Source of the DNA: an uncultured Chlorobiaceae bacterium
Lineage (GTDB): Bacteria; Bacteroidota; Chlorobiia; Chlorobiales; Chlorobiaceae
Assembly (NCBI GenBank): GCA_903839405.1
Contig: CAIMCD010000037.1
Location: 43,204-107,203, forward strand
Length of the DNA: 64,000 nt
Direction of reading: 5' to 3'
Under the pieces are notes generated by a model that worked only from the letters and a program-made list of their open reading frames with translations, made no database searches and was not told the DNA's origin. The translations under genes and the position numbers were made by a program. This document shows positions 54,838 through 64,000 of this stretch, one piece after another; the stretch's first letter is position 1; the number at the start of each line of letters is the position of its first letter.

Positions 54838-54987
54838 AGTTGTTGGTAGTTAAAAGGGTAAGTAATAGAAAGTATTTTGCTAAATATAACATTCTATTTC
54901 CTAACTCTTTCACTCCCAAATTCATTTTGCGGGAGCGAAGCTTTTGCGGCTCTTTTCATGGGGTTTGGAGGCTTTTTAGCCGTTCAC

Positions 54988-55692
54988 TCAACGGATATTC
55001 TCCTTGTAGAATCTGGTCATGCTCTCCTGGTCAAAGCCGAGTGCATACATGAGGTGCAGGGTGCCGAAGCTCATCTGGAGCTCGATCATCCCGTTTTTGT
55101 GATATTTGCGGGCCGATGTCGTGACCTCGCTTTCGAGAATGTGGAAGCGGGTTCGCTGCTCAATGCGGTTGATAATATTGATATCCTCCATAATGCGAAG
55201 GGTTTCGTTGAAGCCTCCGATCTCCCGGAAAAGCGTGTGCTCCATAAAGAGCGACTGGTCTCCGCCCCGGCAGAGCGTCAGAGGAAACTGGGTGAACCAG
55301 CCGTAGAGGCTCATGATCGGGTGGTTGTCGTCAAAGTGCATCCTGAAGCATCCTGCCTTGTGGCCTTGCTCCACGGCGGAGCGGATATCCTCAAGAAAGG
55401 TTTTCGGCGGCAGGGTATCGGCATGGAGAAAGTAGAGAATCTCTCCCTTGGCCATTCGGGCTCCGGCGTTCAACTGCACGGCGCGACCTTTTTCGCTCCG
55501 GCACACCGTTACCGGAAACTCCTTGAGGAGGTCGGGAGTGCGGTCGCTGCTTGCATCGCTGATAATGATCTCGACCTCTTTTGAGCCATCGGTGATGGCA
55601 AGGAGGGTCTTGAGCGTGTTGGCAATCACCGCCTCTTCGTTGAAGGTAGGGATGATGATGCTTACACTTTTTGTTATTGTTTGAGGGGACAT
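54988..55692 (-). CDS. Glycosyltransferase family 2 (TIGR04283-like)
   Basis: 234 residues. GT-A fold: VSIIIPTFNEEAVIANTLKT near 9-28, ISDASSDRTPDLL, and the HAD metal motif in YFLHADTLPP. The TIGR04283 group is regularly found with DUF2064 proteins and ArsS. It overlaps the DUF2064 gene by 19 bp. Probably transfers a sugar in the same pathway. Confidence 0.88.
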   Translation of the reverse strand: MSPQTITKSVSIIIPTFNEEAVIANTLKTLLAITDGSKEVEIIISDASSDRTPDLLKEFPVTVCRSEKGRAVQLNAGARMAKGEILYFLHADTLPPKTFLEDIRSAVEQGHKAGCFRMHFDDNHPIMSLYGWFTQFPLTLCRGGDQSLFMEHTLFREIGGFNETLRIMEDINIINRIEQRTRFHILESEVTTSARKYHKNGMIELQMSFGTLHLMYALGFDQESMTRFYKENIR

Positions 55693-56282
55693 AATCCGCT
55701 TTTTTTCAGGTCTTCAATGGTATCAATATCCGAGAGTTCCGGCAGCAGTTCATACGCTACGCCGAGCTGGCGGAGCCGTGCGGTTGTGGTTTCAAGCACC
55801 TCCGGGGTGCTCCACTCCCGCTCAAGAAAGAGCTCCGGCAGATTTCGGTTCAGGCCGATAAGGTAGAAGCCGCCGTCGGTGGCGGGCCCAATCACGGCCT
55901 CCGTGCGCCGAAGGGCCAGAAATGCGCTCTCAATGATTGCACTTGTCAGCTCGTAACAGTCGGTTCCAATAAGCACAATATGCTGAAAACCCTCTTCAAA
56001 TCCTGTGTTTATGGCGTGCAGCATCCGCTCTCCAAGATCCCGTCCCTCCTGCAACCGGGCCGTGAACCCTTCCGTGATGAAGAGATCGCTTGAGGGGATG
56101 AAGTCGGAGAAAAAGACCATCCGTTCTGCATTAACCTTCCGTGTGGCACGGGCGGTTACTTGCCGGAGTGCGTGGTAGATTTCAAGGGCTTTTTCGTCAC
56201 CGATAGCTGAAGCGAGGCGGGTTTTTACCTTTCCCGCTTCAGGGTTTTTCGTGAAAATAATGAGCAGGCGCTGGCAGTTCAT
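55674..56282 (-). CDS. DUF2064 / TIGR04282-type glycosyltransferase
   Basis: 202 residues from MNCQRLLIIFTKNPEAGKVK (56282). Nucleotidyl/glycosyltransferase-like A fold with IGTDCYELTSAIIESAF and GPATDGGFYLIGL. Annotated in databases as associated with arsenosugar biosynthesis through its link with ArsS. The ATG overlaps the ArsS stop by 4 bp, so it is coupled. Substrate not known. Confidence 0.88.
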   Translation of the reverse strand: MNCQRLLIIFTKNPEAGKVKTRLASAIGDEKALEIYHALRQVTARATRKVNAERMVFFSDFIPSSDLFITEGFTARLQEGRDLGERMLHAINTGFEEGFQHIVLIGTDCYELTSAIIESAFLALRRTEAVIGPATDGGFYLIGLNRNLPELFLEREWSTPEVLETTTARLRQLGVAYELLPELSDIDTIEDLKKSGLCPLKQ

Positions 56283-57304
56283 AGCAGGCTTCCCTGACAA
56301 CTTGAGCCGGCCCCTGCCGTGCATCCATAGCAGTGCTGGCCGATCATGATCCTGCGGTTGCGGAGTGTTTCTTCATTGAACATGCTGATCTGCTGCGGCG
56401 CAGGAGGGAGCAAAGGGAGACGAAGCATCTGGTTGAAATCACAGTCGTAGAGGGTGCCGTCCCAGCCGACCGAGAGGGTGGTCTTGCACATCAGGTTGTT
56501 TATGGAGAGCGGGTTGTAGGTGTCGGCAAGCAGCTTCATGTAGTTGCAGTACGTGCCAGTTTCAAGCAGATCGCCCAGAAAGCGGTTGATCGGCATGTTG
56601 GTGATGGTGTAGAGATGGTTGAAAAAAATGCCGTGCTCTTCCAAGAGAATCTGGCGGAACTCTTTTTCGATAGCTCCTTGCCCTCCCGGCAGCGAAGGGC
56701 CCGGGGGGTTATAGACCAGGTTGAGCGAGAGCGTGCTCTCCTCTTTACCATAACCAAGGCGGTTGAGTAGTTGTAGCGCCTTGATTGAACGGTCAAACAC
56801 CCCCTTTCCCCGAATCTGGTCAACCACCACCTGAGTATGGCAGGGGAGGGAACCGATGATGGTGACCCGGTGTTGGCGGAGAAATTCCGGTATACCCTGA
56901 TACTTGCCTTTTTCAGAGAGCAGGGTGAGGTTGGAGCGTACCAGGAGCTCCCCGTCAGGCAATTTTTCGCGTATCCGTTCAATGAACCAGCGGAAATCCG
57001 GGTGCATTTCCGGTGCTCCACCGGTAATGTCGATAGTGGCTATGGCGCTTTTTTCAAGGGCGTCAAGGCAGTGCTGCATGGTCTGGCGAGTCATCATCTC
57101 CCTACGTTCCGGAGTGGCATCGACATGACAGTGGCGGCAGCGGAGGTTGCAGATGTAGCCGGTGTTGATTTGCAGGATATCGATTCCTGATGAGCGGAGC
57201 GGAGCATTTCCTGACTCTCTGAGCATCATGCCGAAGCGGGGGATACCGCACTCGGCCGTTTCAAGCAGTTCTACCTGTTTTTCGGGGGAGGGAGTATTAT
57301 TCAT
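56279..57304 (-). CDS. arsS: Radical SAM protein ArsS-like (arsenosugar biosynthesis)
   Basis: 341 residues. The radical SAM cluster site is CNLRCRHC (52-59, CxxxCxxC). IDITGGAPEMHPDFRWFI supplies the SAM-binding GGAPE. The C-terminal DUF3641 domain has additional cysteines (CYGCTAGAGSSC) that may bind a second Fe-S cluster. ArsS proteins add a 5'-deoxyadenosyl group to methylated arsenic. First gene of a three-gene operon ArsS-DUF2064-GT2. No arsM is adjacent, so the arsenic role remains an inference. Confidence 0.88.
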   Translation of the reverse strand: MNNTPSPEKQVELLETAECGIPRFGMMLRESGNAPLRSSGIDILQINTGYICNLRCRHCHVDATPERREMMTRQTMQHCLDALEKSAIATIDITGGAPEMHPDFRWFIERIREKLPDGELLVRSNLTLLSEKGKYQGIPEFLRQHRVTIIGSLPCHTQVVVDQIRGKGVFDRSIKALQLLNRLGYGKEESTLSLNLVYNPPGPSLPGGQGAIEKEFRQILLEEHGIFFNHLYTITNMPINRFLGDLLETGTYCNYMKLLADTYNPLSINNLMCKTTLSVGWDGTLYDCDFNQMLRLPLLPPAPQQISMFNEETLRNRRIMIGQHCYGCTAGAGSSCQGSLL

Positions 57305-58144
57305 GCGTTTTTTCGCTCATTCGTTCACGTTACCATACTTGCTCTCAAGCTACCACTCATTGCGTTAAAGCACAACAGGTGACGGCCCGGAATACTACCC
57401 TGAGAAACCCTGATTGTACAGGTTGTCAGGCATAGAGAAAGATCATTGCAATAGGAACGTTCTCTGATTAGCTATGGGTTTTTCCTGAAAAGCTGAGGTT
57501 TTATAAAGAAGACGAAAATTGTGTTTTTTTATATAAAAAAAATCTGTTAACTTGACAGGATTAACAATTGTTTACAACAGTTAAATATTGTTGACCTTGT
57601 GAAGAGCAGAGAAAACAACTGGCCAAGTGGTTGAAATGAGGCAGTTGTTATTCAAACCTCTTCTTATTCATTGAAATTACAGTATCACTGACGGATTCGC
57701 CTGTTTAATACTCAACGTTGTTTATTCAAGACACGTCTGGGTATTTTTTAAACAGGTGAGGGAATTCCTGACACGGAATGCCGTTTTTACCCTGATTTAG
57801 TAATACATAGCGGTGATTTTTTAAAAAACCTGAAGTTCCGATAGCGTCGAAACGCTACGTTACCGATCGATTCAAAATCATCAATTTCACTACTGAAAGC
57901 TACGCCTGCTTGTTCAGTTCAAAAGCAAAGCTGCGTTCATTCAGACGGTTCCGGGTAGAAAAGCGTCATTTTTTACTGGTTTTTTTGAGGATTGTTGCTT
58001 GGTACGAGTTGTTACAGTGTAGCAATGCATGAGGGTGTTGCTGCGCCATGGTTGCGGTGAATTCTGGTGATTGAGTGTGATTGGATTGCAGGAGTAAGAC
58101 GCCGGTGTGCTATCAAGGTTCATAAGTACTATTAAAAGAAAAGT
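57305..58144. other. Long intergenic region upstream of the second TPS locus
   Basis: 840 bp with no gene that I can support. It is AT-rich around 57520-57600, with a TTGACA at 57552 but no matching -10 box. Small dyads occur at 57812-57830 (GGTGATTTTTTAAAAAACC) and 57843-57856 (AGCGT/ACGCT stem). It should contain the promoters of arsS and tpsB. A regulatory RNA is possible but not shown. Confidence 0.35.
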
Positions 58145-59857
58145 ATGAAAGTGTTCTCCTTAAAGGTGTTTTCGTTGGTTGTGGCCGGTAGTATGTTTTC
58201 GCTGGTATCTCTTCAGGCAGAGCCCCTGCCTGATGCGGGCAGTATTCTTCGTGAGCAGCAGCTCCAGCAGCGCCAGTTGCCTCAGCAACTCTCTGCTCCA
58301 GGCAAAGAGAGTGAGAGAGCTGCATTGAGTGACAGTGGTGTTCGAGTGGCGGTGAAGGGCTTTACCTTCAGCGGCTATGAAGGGCTTGCTACTGAAGCGG
58401 AGCTGCAGTTCGTCGTGAGTGGTTCAGTCGGGAAAACCCTCTCCTTCGGGGAGCTGCAGGCAGAGGCCTCCAGGGTTACCGCCTTTCTGAAGAAAAAAGG
58501 GTGGTTCCTTGCACGGGCCTACCTTCCAAAGCAGGATGTCACTTCCGGTCTCATTGAAATTGCTCTTACCCAGGGCAAAAGTGACGGCAGTATCTCTATC
58601 AAGGCCGACAAGACGGTGAGAGTTCATCAATCCATTTTGCACAACATTGTCCAGCCAGCAGTTCTTCCTGGGCAGCCGATCAATGAGCAGCGTCTGGAGC
58701 GTTCGGTTCTCTTGATGAATGATCTGCCTGGTATCAATGCCCGTGCCACTCTGGCTGCCGGCACGACACCCGGCACGAGCGGAGTTCAGGTGAATGTGGC
58801 CGAAGGGCCGCTGCTGAAAGGAGTTCTCTGGGGCGATAACTATGGTAACCGCTATACCGGAGCCTGGCGTGCCAATACCATGATCTCATTGAGCGATCCG
58901 TTGGGCAGGGCTGACCAGTTTACCCTGATGCTGACCGGCGCTGATGGTTTGACCCAGGGGCGTATCGGATACAACTTTCCTCTCACCGATGATGGCTTGA
59001 AGGGGAATTTGGCCTATACCGGCATGCACTATAATCTGGTCGGTGATCTTGCTTCGCTTCAGTACGAAGGCCGGAGCAACGGTATTGACGCAGGCCTCAG
59101 CTATCCGTTGCATCGCACCCGACTCTCCAACGTTACCCTGTCGGCAACCTACAGCTACAAAGCGCTGCTCGATACCCGCTCAACCGTTGAAATGCGCGAC
59201 AGGAACATCAACAGTATTACCTTTGGCGGTAACGGTGATCTTCGTGATACCTGGTTTGGAGGAGGCTTTACCAACTGGAATATCGGCTTGACCACCGGCG
59301 GGTTTCATGAATCGATTGCCGATATCAGTTATGCCAAAACCGAGGGTCACTACAGCCGGGTGAATTTTGGTATGGCCCGTCAACAACATCTCACAGATCG
59401 TGCTACCATGAACCTCTCCTGGACGGGCCAGGCGGCGTTTAACAACCTTGACAGCAGCGAAAAATTCAGTCTTGGCGGTCCAAACAGCCTGCGAGCCTAT
59501 CCGGTTGGCGAGGCTTCGGGTGACGAGGGCCATCTCCTGAACGCCGATATCCGCTATAATATTTCCTTGCCGCCATCGTGGGGCAGCTTGCAGCTCGATG
59601 GTTTTTATGATGCCGGCTATATCGACATCAACAAGGAACCGGTGCTTATTGCGCTTGGAACCGCAACCAATCGCAACAGTTACTGGTTGCAAGGCGCGGG
59701 ATTGGGGTTCAATTATACCTCGGGCGGAAAATTTGCGATTCGCGGAAGCTGGGCCTATGCGATCGGTGACAATCCCGGTCGATCCATAAGCGGAAACAAC
59801 TCGGACGGCCGGAGCGACAACTATCGCTTCTGGTTGCAATCCATGTTGTTCTTTTAG
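58145..59857 (+). CDS. Two-partner secretion transporter TpsB (second locus)
   Basis: 570 residues. Signal peptide about 1-27 (ending SLQAEPLPDAG), a Gln-rich linker, POTRA domains (VAVKGFTFSGYEGLATEAEL; LKKKGWFLARAYLPKQ), then the barrel with FSLGGPNSLRAYPVGEASGD near 440-459. It ends in WLQSMLFF, with a terminal Phe as in BAM-dependent outer-membrane proteins. It clearly differs in sequence from the TpsB at 17.1 kb. Heads the order tpsB-sapC-like-tpsA and probably secretes the adhesin that starts at 60865. Confidence 0.93.
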   Translation: MKVFSLKVFSLVVAGSMFSLVSLQAEPLPDAGSILREQQLQQRQLPQQLSAPGKESERAALSDSGVRVAVKGFTFSGYEGLATEAELQFVVSGSVGKTLSFGELQAEASRVTAFLKKKGWFLARAYLPKQDVTSGLIEIALTQGKSDGSISIKADKTVRVHQSILHNIVQPAVLPGQPINEQRLERSVLLMNDLPGINARATLAAGTTPGTSGVQVNVAEGPLLKGVLWGDNYGNRYTGAWRANTMISLSDPLGRADQFTLMLTGADGLTQGRIGYNFPLTDDGLKGNLAYTGMHYNLVGDLASLQYEGRSNGIDAGLSYPLHRTRLSNVTLSATYSYKALLDTRSTVEMRDRNINSITFGGNGDLRDTWFGGGFTNWNIGLTTGGFHESIADISYAKTEGHYSRVNFGMARQQHLTDRATMNLSWTGQAAFNNLDSSEKFSLGGPNSLRAYPVGEASGDEGHLLNADIRYNISLPPSWGSLQLDGFYDAGYIDINKEPVLIALGTATNRNSYWLQGAGLGFNYTSGGKFAIRGSWAYAIGDNPGRSISGNNSDGRSDNYRFWLQSMLFF

Positions 59858-59971
59858 CCGGGTTTTCCCGGCTCCTTAGAGAGCACTCTCTTGTTTAATC
59901 AATTGATTTTTTTGCTGCCACAGGGAGCGGGAGAGTAAAAACAGGATAAAGCATATCGCATATAAGGGGCA

Positions 59972-60799
59972 GTGAACTGTAGCGACATTATCATGATTAA
60001 TAGCATTTACAAGGCAATTATGCATCAATGGCAACCAGAGGAGTCTGTGGAAACAATGGAAAACAGTGGAGAAGTTAGCGCGCTACCGATCTTTTACCGG
60101 AACCCGGTTCCGCTCAACAGCGAGATTCATGCCAACCTGACCGTTAGCCCAAGCCCACAGGGCTTTGCTTTTGCGGCGGCTGCGCGTACCGTGCTGCTGG
60201 CAACGGTGGAATTTTATGACGCAAGCCGTCAGTTCCCGATCATCTTCCGTGAAACGGCTGATAACGGCATTCTTCCGGTTGTGCTGCTTGGGCTTGAAGA
60301 GCATGAGAACCTTTTTGTGGATGCCGCAGGAAACTGGAGCGGTCACTATATCCCGGCCTATATCAGGCGTTATCCCTTTATCACCACCCACGGAAATGAG
60401 GGTGATGAAACGGTTTGTTTTGATGAAGCCTATGATGGCTTTAATCTTGAAGGTGGCGCGGCGCTCTTTGAGAACGGAGAGCCTTCAGCCAAAACCCGTG
60501 AGATTCAGGCTTTTCTGCAGGACTATCTGGTAAAAATGAGAGAGAGCTCCCAGTTTGGCGCCATGCTGTTGCAGGCGGGTCTTCTGCGTCAGATTGACGC
60601 ACAGGCCAACCTCGGTGATGGCCGCAGCTATGCCCTGAATGGTCTCCTGGTGGTAGACGAGCAGAAACTGGCTCAATTGCCGGATATCGATATTGTCAAA
60701 CTTTTTCGTAGCGGGATGCTGGCCCTGATTCATGCCCATCTGCTCTCACTCAGGAATCTGAAGACGTTGATTGAGCGCAAGGCGCAACGAGAGAATTAA
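59972..60799 (+). CDS. SapC family protein
   Basis: 275 residues from a GTG at 59972 with AAGGGGC just upstream. Family members normally begin as at MENSGEVSALPIFYRNP (ATG at 60056), so the shorter 247-residue form is equally likely. Seen: FYRNPVPLNSEIHANL, WSGHYIPAYIRRYPFI, CFDEAYDGFNLEGGAALFEN, typical SapC parts. SapC is named after an S-layer-linked protein of Campylobacter but its action is unclear. No signal peptide. It lies between tpsB and tpsA (115 and 65 bp gaps), so it may assist production or modification of the adhesin. Confidence 0.85.
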   Translation: MNCSDIIMINSIYKAIMHQWQPEESVETMENSGEVSALPIFYRNPVPLNSEIHANLTVSPSPQGFAFAAAARTVLLATVEFYDASRQFPIIFRETADNGILPVVLLGLEEHENLFVDAAGNWSGHYIPAYIRRYPFITTHGNEGDETVCFDEAYDGFNLEGGAALFENGEPSAKTREIQAFLQDYLVKMRESSQFGAMLLQAGLLRQIDAQANLGDGRSYALNGLLVVDEQKLAQLPDIDIVKLFRSGMLALIHAHLLSLRNLKTLIERKAQREN

Positions 60800-60864
60800 G
60801 AGAGCCGAGAGAGCCCTCACCCAAATTTTAATTTTTCGCTATCTAACCATTCTACGCGAGTATT

Positions 60865-63800
60865 ATGAACAGGATATTCAAAATCATCTGGTCGAAAACC
60901 AAAGAGAGATGGATCGTCGTATCTGAAAAGGTCAACTCGAACGGTCGTGTCCCTTGCTCCTCTCTTCTCAGTATTTCGGTGCTCTCGGCCATGATGGCGG
61001 CTGCGGTTCCGGCATATGCGCTTGATCCCGGGGCCCTGCCCACCGGAGGTCAAGTCACCTCCGGCAGCGGTTCAATTGTCACGAGCGGCAACCAGATGAC
61101 CGTAACCCAGGGTAGTCAGCAGATGATAGCGAATTGGCAGAGCTTCAACATCGGCGTTAATGCCGGTGTGCGCTTTGACCAGCCGAACAGTTCCGCTTCG
61201 GCGCTTAACCGGATTACCGATCAGAATCCGACCCAGATCATGGGTTCGCTCTCCTCGAACGGCCGGGTCTTTCTGATCAATCCGTCAGGTATTATTTTCA
61301 GCCCGGATGCACGCGTTAATGTGGGCGGTCTGGTTGCCTCATCGCTTGATATGCTTGATGGCGACTTTTTGGCCGGGAAGTTCAAGTTTCAGAACTCCGG
61401 CAGTGCCGCCGCTATCCTGAACCAGGGTCAGCTCACGGCCCAGACGGGTGGCGTGGTAGCGCTGATTGGGCCGAATGTCAGCAATGAGGGAACGATAACA
61501 ACACCGGGTGGCAGCACGGCCTTGGTTGCCGGCAATCAGGTGTCGCTGGATTTCAAGGGCGACGGCTTGATCACACTGACGGTTGATGCCGGTGTGGCTG
61601 ATGCCCTGGCCGAGAACAAGGGGATGATCAAGGCTGATAACGGCCTTGTGGTGATGACGGCCAAGGCGGCCGATATTCTGACGCAGTCAGCCGTCAACAA
61701 CAGCGGGGTTATTGAGGCTCAAAGCCTGCAGCAGAAAGAGGGGCGGATTGTGCTGGATGCATCGGGCGGTCAGACAACCATCTCGGGCACGCTTGATGTC
61801 TCCTCTTTGGACGGCAAGGGTGGTCAGATTATTGCGACAGGTGACCGGGTACAGCTCAGTTCAGGTGCGCACCTGACCGCTTCCGGAGTTACCGGCGGTG
61901 GAGAGGTTCTTGTTGGCGGTGGCGGTGATCCTGCTATCCATCAGGCAACCGGAGTGGTTGTTGAGCAAGGCACCCTGCTTGAGGCCAGCGCTACGGATAG
62001 TGGCAACGGTGGTAATATTGTGGTGCGCTCGGATGTCGCCAATCCCTTGTCGGTTACCCGAATTTATGGTGCGCTTGAGGCGAAGGGCGGGCTCAATGGG
62101 GGTGATGGTGGTCGGATTGAAACCTCCGGCTACTGGCTCGACGTGGCCGACGGTTCAGTTTCGGCCTTTGCCCCGGCAGGCATTTCAGGAACTTGGCTGA
62201 TCGATCCGAACAGCGTGAACATTGGATCGGGAGTCGTTCTCTCTGGAGCACCTACTGATATCTGGAGCGCCTCTTCACCGGTTTCAACGATTCAGAACTC
62301 CCTTATTGCCTCCACGCTTGGCACCGGTACCAATGTTACCGTCCAGACGAGTGGAGGTGATATCACGGTTGACGGAGCGATTGCAAAATCAGCCGGCAGT
62401 GATGCTTCCTTGCTCTTGCAGGCGGTCGGCAGTGTTCGGCTCAATCAGAATATGTCCTCAACCAGCGGAAAGCTGAATATAACGCTGAGTTCGGCCAACA
62501 GCCAGAGCGCCACAACCGGCGGCATCAATATCAATGGCGACTTGAACTCCAACGGAGGAGAGATCCTGATTGGAGGCGCTGCAGGTGCATTGCATAACGG
62601 AATCGGCTATGCCCTGAACCTTTCAGCCAATGAGGCAGCGGTCAATATTGCAGAGAATCACTCGATTCTCGCTGGTGGTGGAAATATCACCATCAACGGG
62701 AGATCATCGGCCACATCCTGTAATTATTCGGTTGAAAAATCGGGCATCTATCTTGAGGCGGGTGCCACCATTTTAACCGGTGGCGGCAATCTCTCTCTAA
62801 CGGGTGAGAGCCAGGGCGATACCAATGTCTTTGGTATTGGTGTTGAAGGCGGATCGGGCACAACGACAACCATCGGGACATCGCTTTTGAGCGGAACGGT
62901 GTTGATCAATGGCTTGAATACCACTCCGGGAGAGAGCAGGCATGAACAAGTCGAGGGCGCGCTGGGTTTTCTCAGCGCCGACAAGAGTGCGCAGCTTTCG
63001 TTTGTGGCACCAACAGTTGCCCATCTGCGCATTCAGCTTAACGGCGAGACGCAGCCATTGACCTTTACTTCCGGTGGAGATCCTGTGGGTGGAGTCTACA
63101 GCGGTACGATTGCCATTCCAGGCGAGAACAGCAGTTATCTCTATGCAGGATATAGTGTCAGTACCCCAGAGACCAAGGCAATTATTGTCGAGACGGGTAA
63201 TGGTACCAAAACCTATGATAGTAGCGTCATCGCTACCGGACTTTCGATACAGGCCATAGGTGCTCCGGTTGATTTTTCAACCGCTTCACTGAGTTTTATC
63301 ACTCAATCGAAAAATGTTGGTACCTATGATCTGATTTCCAATAATAATCCCCTGCTCTATTCAGATTATGCGGTTGGTTATTATACCGGAAGTTACACCA
63401 TCACCAAAGCCAATCTTTCGGTTACCGGCCTTTCGGCATCGAGCAAAATCTATGATGGCACGGCCGCAGCGACCCTGACGGGGACAGCAACGATCAATGC
63501 CATCGGCAGCGATGTGGTGATTCTTGGTGGAGCGACCAGTGGCAGCTTTGCAGACAAGAATGTAGGTATCGCCAAGGTGGTTACGGTTACGGGCAATACC
63601 ATCAGCGGAAGTGATGCCGGCAACTATAATTTGTTGCAGCAGACCGGCACGACGGCAGACATTACCCCACGTTCAGTGACGGTATCGGGCATTACGGCGG
63701 ATAACAAGGTCTATGACGGTAATACGTTAGCGACGGTGAACACGGGTGGGGCCAGTTACAGCGGCATTGTAAGTGGCGACGATTTGAGTGTTTCGGCAAC

Positions 63801-64000
63801 GGGCCGCTTTATTGACAAGAATGTTGGGCAGCAGAAGACGGTGAATCTGCTCTTAAGTGGTTTGGATCAGGGCAACTATACGATTATCGGCCAGCCGACC
63901 ACGACGGCGGACATTACCCCGAAGGGTCTGACGATTTCGGGCATCACGGCGGATAACAAGGTCTATGACGGCAATACGTTAGCGACGGTGAACACCACCG
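60865..64000 (+). CDS. Filamentous-haemagglutinin-type exoprotein TpsA (second locus, runs off window)
   Basis: 1045 residues visible, still open at the window end. The N-terminus MNRIFKIIWSKTKERWIVVS is an extended signal peptide (ESPR) of type V secretion, with cleavage near AVPAYALDPG (about 55). The TPS domain has NGRVFLINPSGIIFSPDARV and NVGGLVASSL. A beta-helix region with GG-rich turns extends to about residue 760. From about 840 on there are MBG/YDG repeats of about 84 residues (ITADNKVYDGNTLATVNT, then ADITP). The upstream sapC-like and tpsB genes form its secretion locus. Likely a surface adhesin. Confidence 0.92.
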   Translation, partial: MNRIFKIIWSKTKERWIVVSEKVNSNGRVPCSSLLSISVLSAMMAAAVPAYALDPGALPTGGQVTSGSGSIVTSGNQMTVTQGSQQMIANWQSFNIGVNAGVRFDQPNSSASALNRITDQNPTQIMGSLSSNGRVFLINPSGIIFSPDARVNVGGLVASSLDMLDGDFLAGKFKFQNSGSAAAILNQGQLTAQTGGVVALIGPNVSNEGTITTPGGSTALVAGNQVSLDFKGDGLITLTVDAGVADALAENKGMIKADNGLVVMTAKAADILTQSAVNNSGVIEAQSLQQKEGRIVLDASGGQTTISGTLDVSSLDGKGGQIIATGDRVQLSSGAHLTASGVTGGGEVLVGGGGDPAIHQATGVVVEQGTLLEASATDSGNGGNIVVRSDVANPLSVTRIYGALEAKGGLNGGDGGRIETSGYWLDVADGSVSAFAPAGISGTWLIDPNSVNIGSGVVLSGAPTDIWSASSPVSTIQNSLIASTLGTGTNVTVQTSGGDITVDGAIAKSAGSDASLLLQAVGSVRLNQNMSSTSGKLNITLSSANSQSATTGGININGDLNSNGGEILIGGAAGALHNGIGYALNLSANEAAVNIAENHSILAGGGNITINGRSSATSCNYSVEKSGIYLEAGATILTGGGNLSLTGESQGDTNVFGIGVEGGSGTTTTIGTSLLSGTVLINGLNTTPGESRHEQVEGALGFLSADKSAQLSFVAPTVAHLRIQLNGETQPLTFTSGGDPVGGVYSGTIAIPGENSSYLYAGYSVSTPETKAIIVETGNGTKTYDSSVIATGLSIQAIGAPVDFSTASLSFITQSKNVGTYDLISNNNPLLYSDYAVGYYTGSYTITKANLSVTGLSASSKIYDGTAAATLTGTATINAIGSDVVILGGATSGSFADKNVGIAKVVTVTGNTISGSDAGNYNLLQQTGTTADITPRSVTVSGITADNKVYDGNTLATVNTGGASYSGIVSGDDLSVSATGRFIDKNVGQQKTVNLLLSGLDQGNYTIIGQPTTTADITPKGLTISGITADNKVYDGNTLATVNTT
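63660..64000 (+). repeat. Near-identical 252-bp repeats (MBG/YDG units)
   Basis: The block beginning ACGGCGGATAACAAGGTC occurs at 63694 and again at 63946, a spacing of 252 bp (84 codons), with only a few changes over the visible 50 bp. More units probably follow past the window. Confidence 0.85.

Noticed and set aside
57395..57440. CTGAGA and ACCCTGA elements resembling a TPP riboswitch
   Set aside because: The upstream GGGG-containing helix and the terminal conserved parts are missing, and the next gene is an adhesin transporter, not a thiamine gene.

Overview
The window comes from a green sulfur bacterium (Chlorobiaceae, Chlorobium/Pelodictyon type). The main evidence is a bacteriochlorophyll block (bchF-bchC-bchX), a sepiapterin reductase that closely matches the Chlorobium tepidum enzyme as I remember it, a BshB1-type deacetylase (bacillithiol-family thiols), a citramalate synthase and glutamyl-tRNA-based (C5) haem/chlorophyll precursor genes. 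Base composition is near 50% GC and most genes are housekeeping. Function calls rest on reading the protein sequences; no database search was run.

Layout. 1-6.2 kb: end of a probable metY, metX, then serS, yqeY, sepiapterin reductase, a cold-shock protein, radC and a membrane protein. 6.4-8.3 kb is an accessory patch: a TIR protein with two membrane segments followed by an integron attC-like site, then a shortened DUF4160 gene and DUF2442. 8.3-16.0 kb: one long minus-strand branched-chain amino acid operon, ilvN-ilvC-leuB-leuA-leuC-leuD-cimA, without ilvB. 16.5-23.9 kb: a small exported protein and a two-partner secretion pair (TpsA of 1699 residues, then TpsB). 24.2-28.8 kb: aroC, hemB, an inositol-phosphatase-like enzyme and two unknown genes.

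29.0-32.8 kb is the most unusual part. An OmpR-type response regulator is followed by three divergent DUF2589 paralogues, a zinc-ribbon protein and a small protein with a possible His-Cys protease dyad, ending at a second attC-like site. A shared 17-bp motif lies upstream of both the regulator and the first DUF2589 gene. I consider this the best candidate for an undescribed system.

33.0-39.0 kb: hemD-hemC-hemA-hemX-like on the minus strand and typA on the plus strand. 39.1-40.6 kb is a second accessory patch: an HNH nuclease, a frameshifted Mrr-N-like gene and a complete DUF2442/DUF4160 pair. 40.8-47.1 kb: rsgA, a PNPOx-like protein, the bch operon and a peptide-binding lipoprotein. 47.4-54.0 kb: an aminotransferase, a DUF4062-FGE fusion with a C-terminus like a diversity-generating retroelement target, a beta-propeller protein, a relic of a second such C-terminus, bshB1 and dut. 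54.1-57.3 kb: a repeat protein and an ArsS / DUF2064 / GT2 operon. 58.1-64.0 kb: a second two-partner secretion locus (TpsB, SapC-like, TpsA) whose adhesin runs off the window.

The biosynthetic blocks fit together. HemA, HemC, HemD and HemB lead from glutamyl-tRNA to uroporphyrinogen III; BchF, BchC and BchX act later on chlorins. The accessory patches (TIR, DUF2589 cluster, DUF4062-FGE, restriction-like genes, adhesins) look like surface and conflict functions inserted between conserved blocks.
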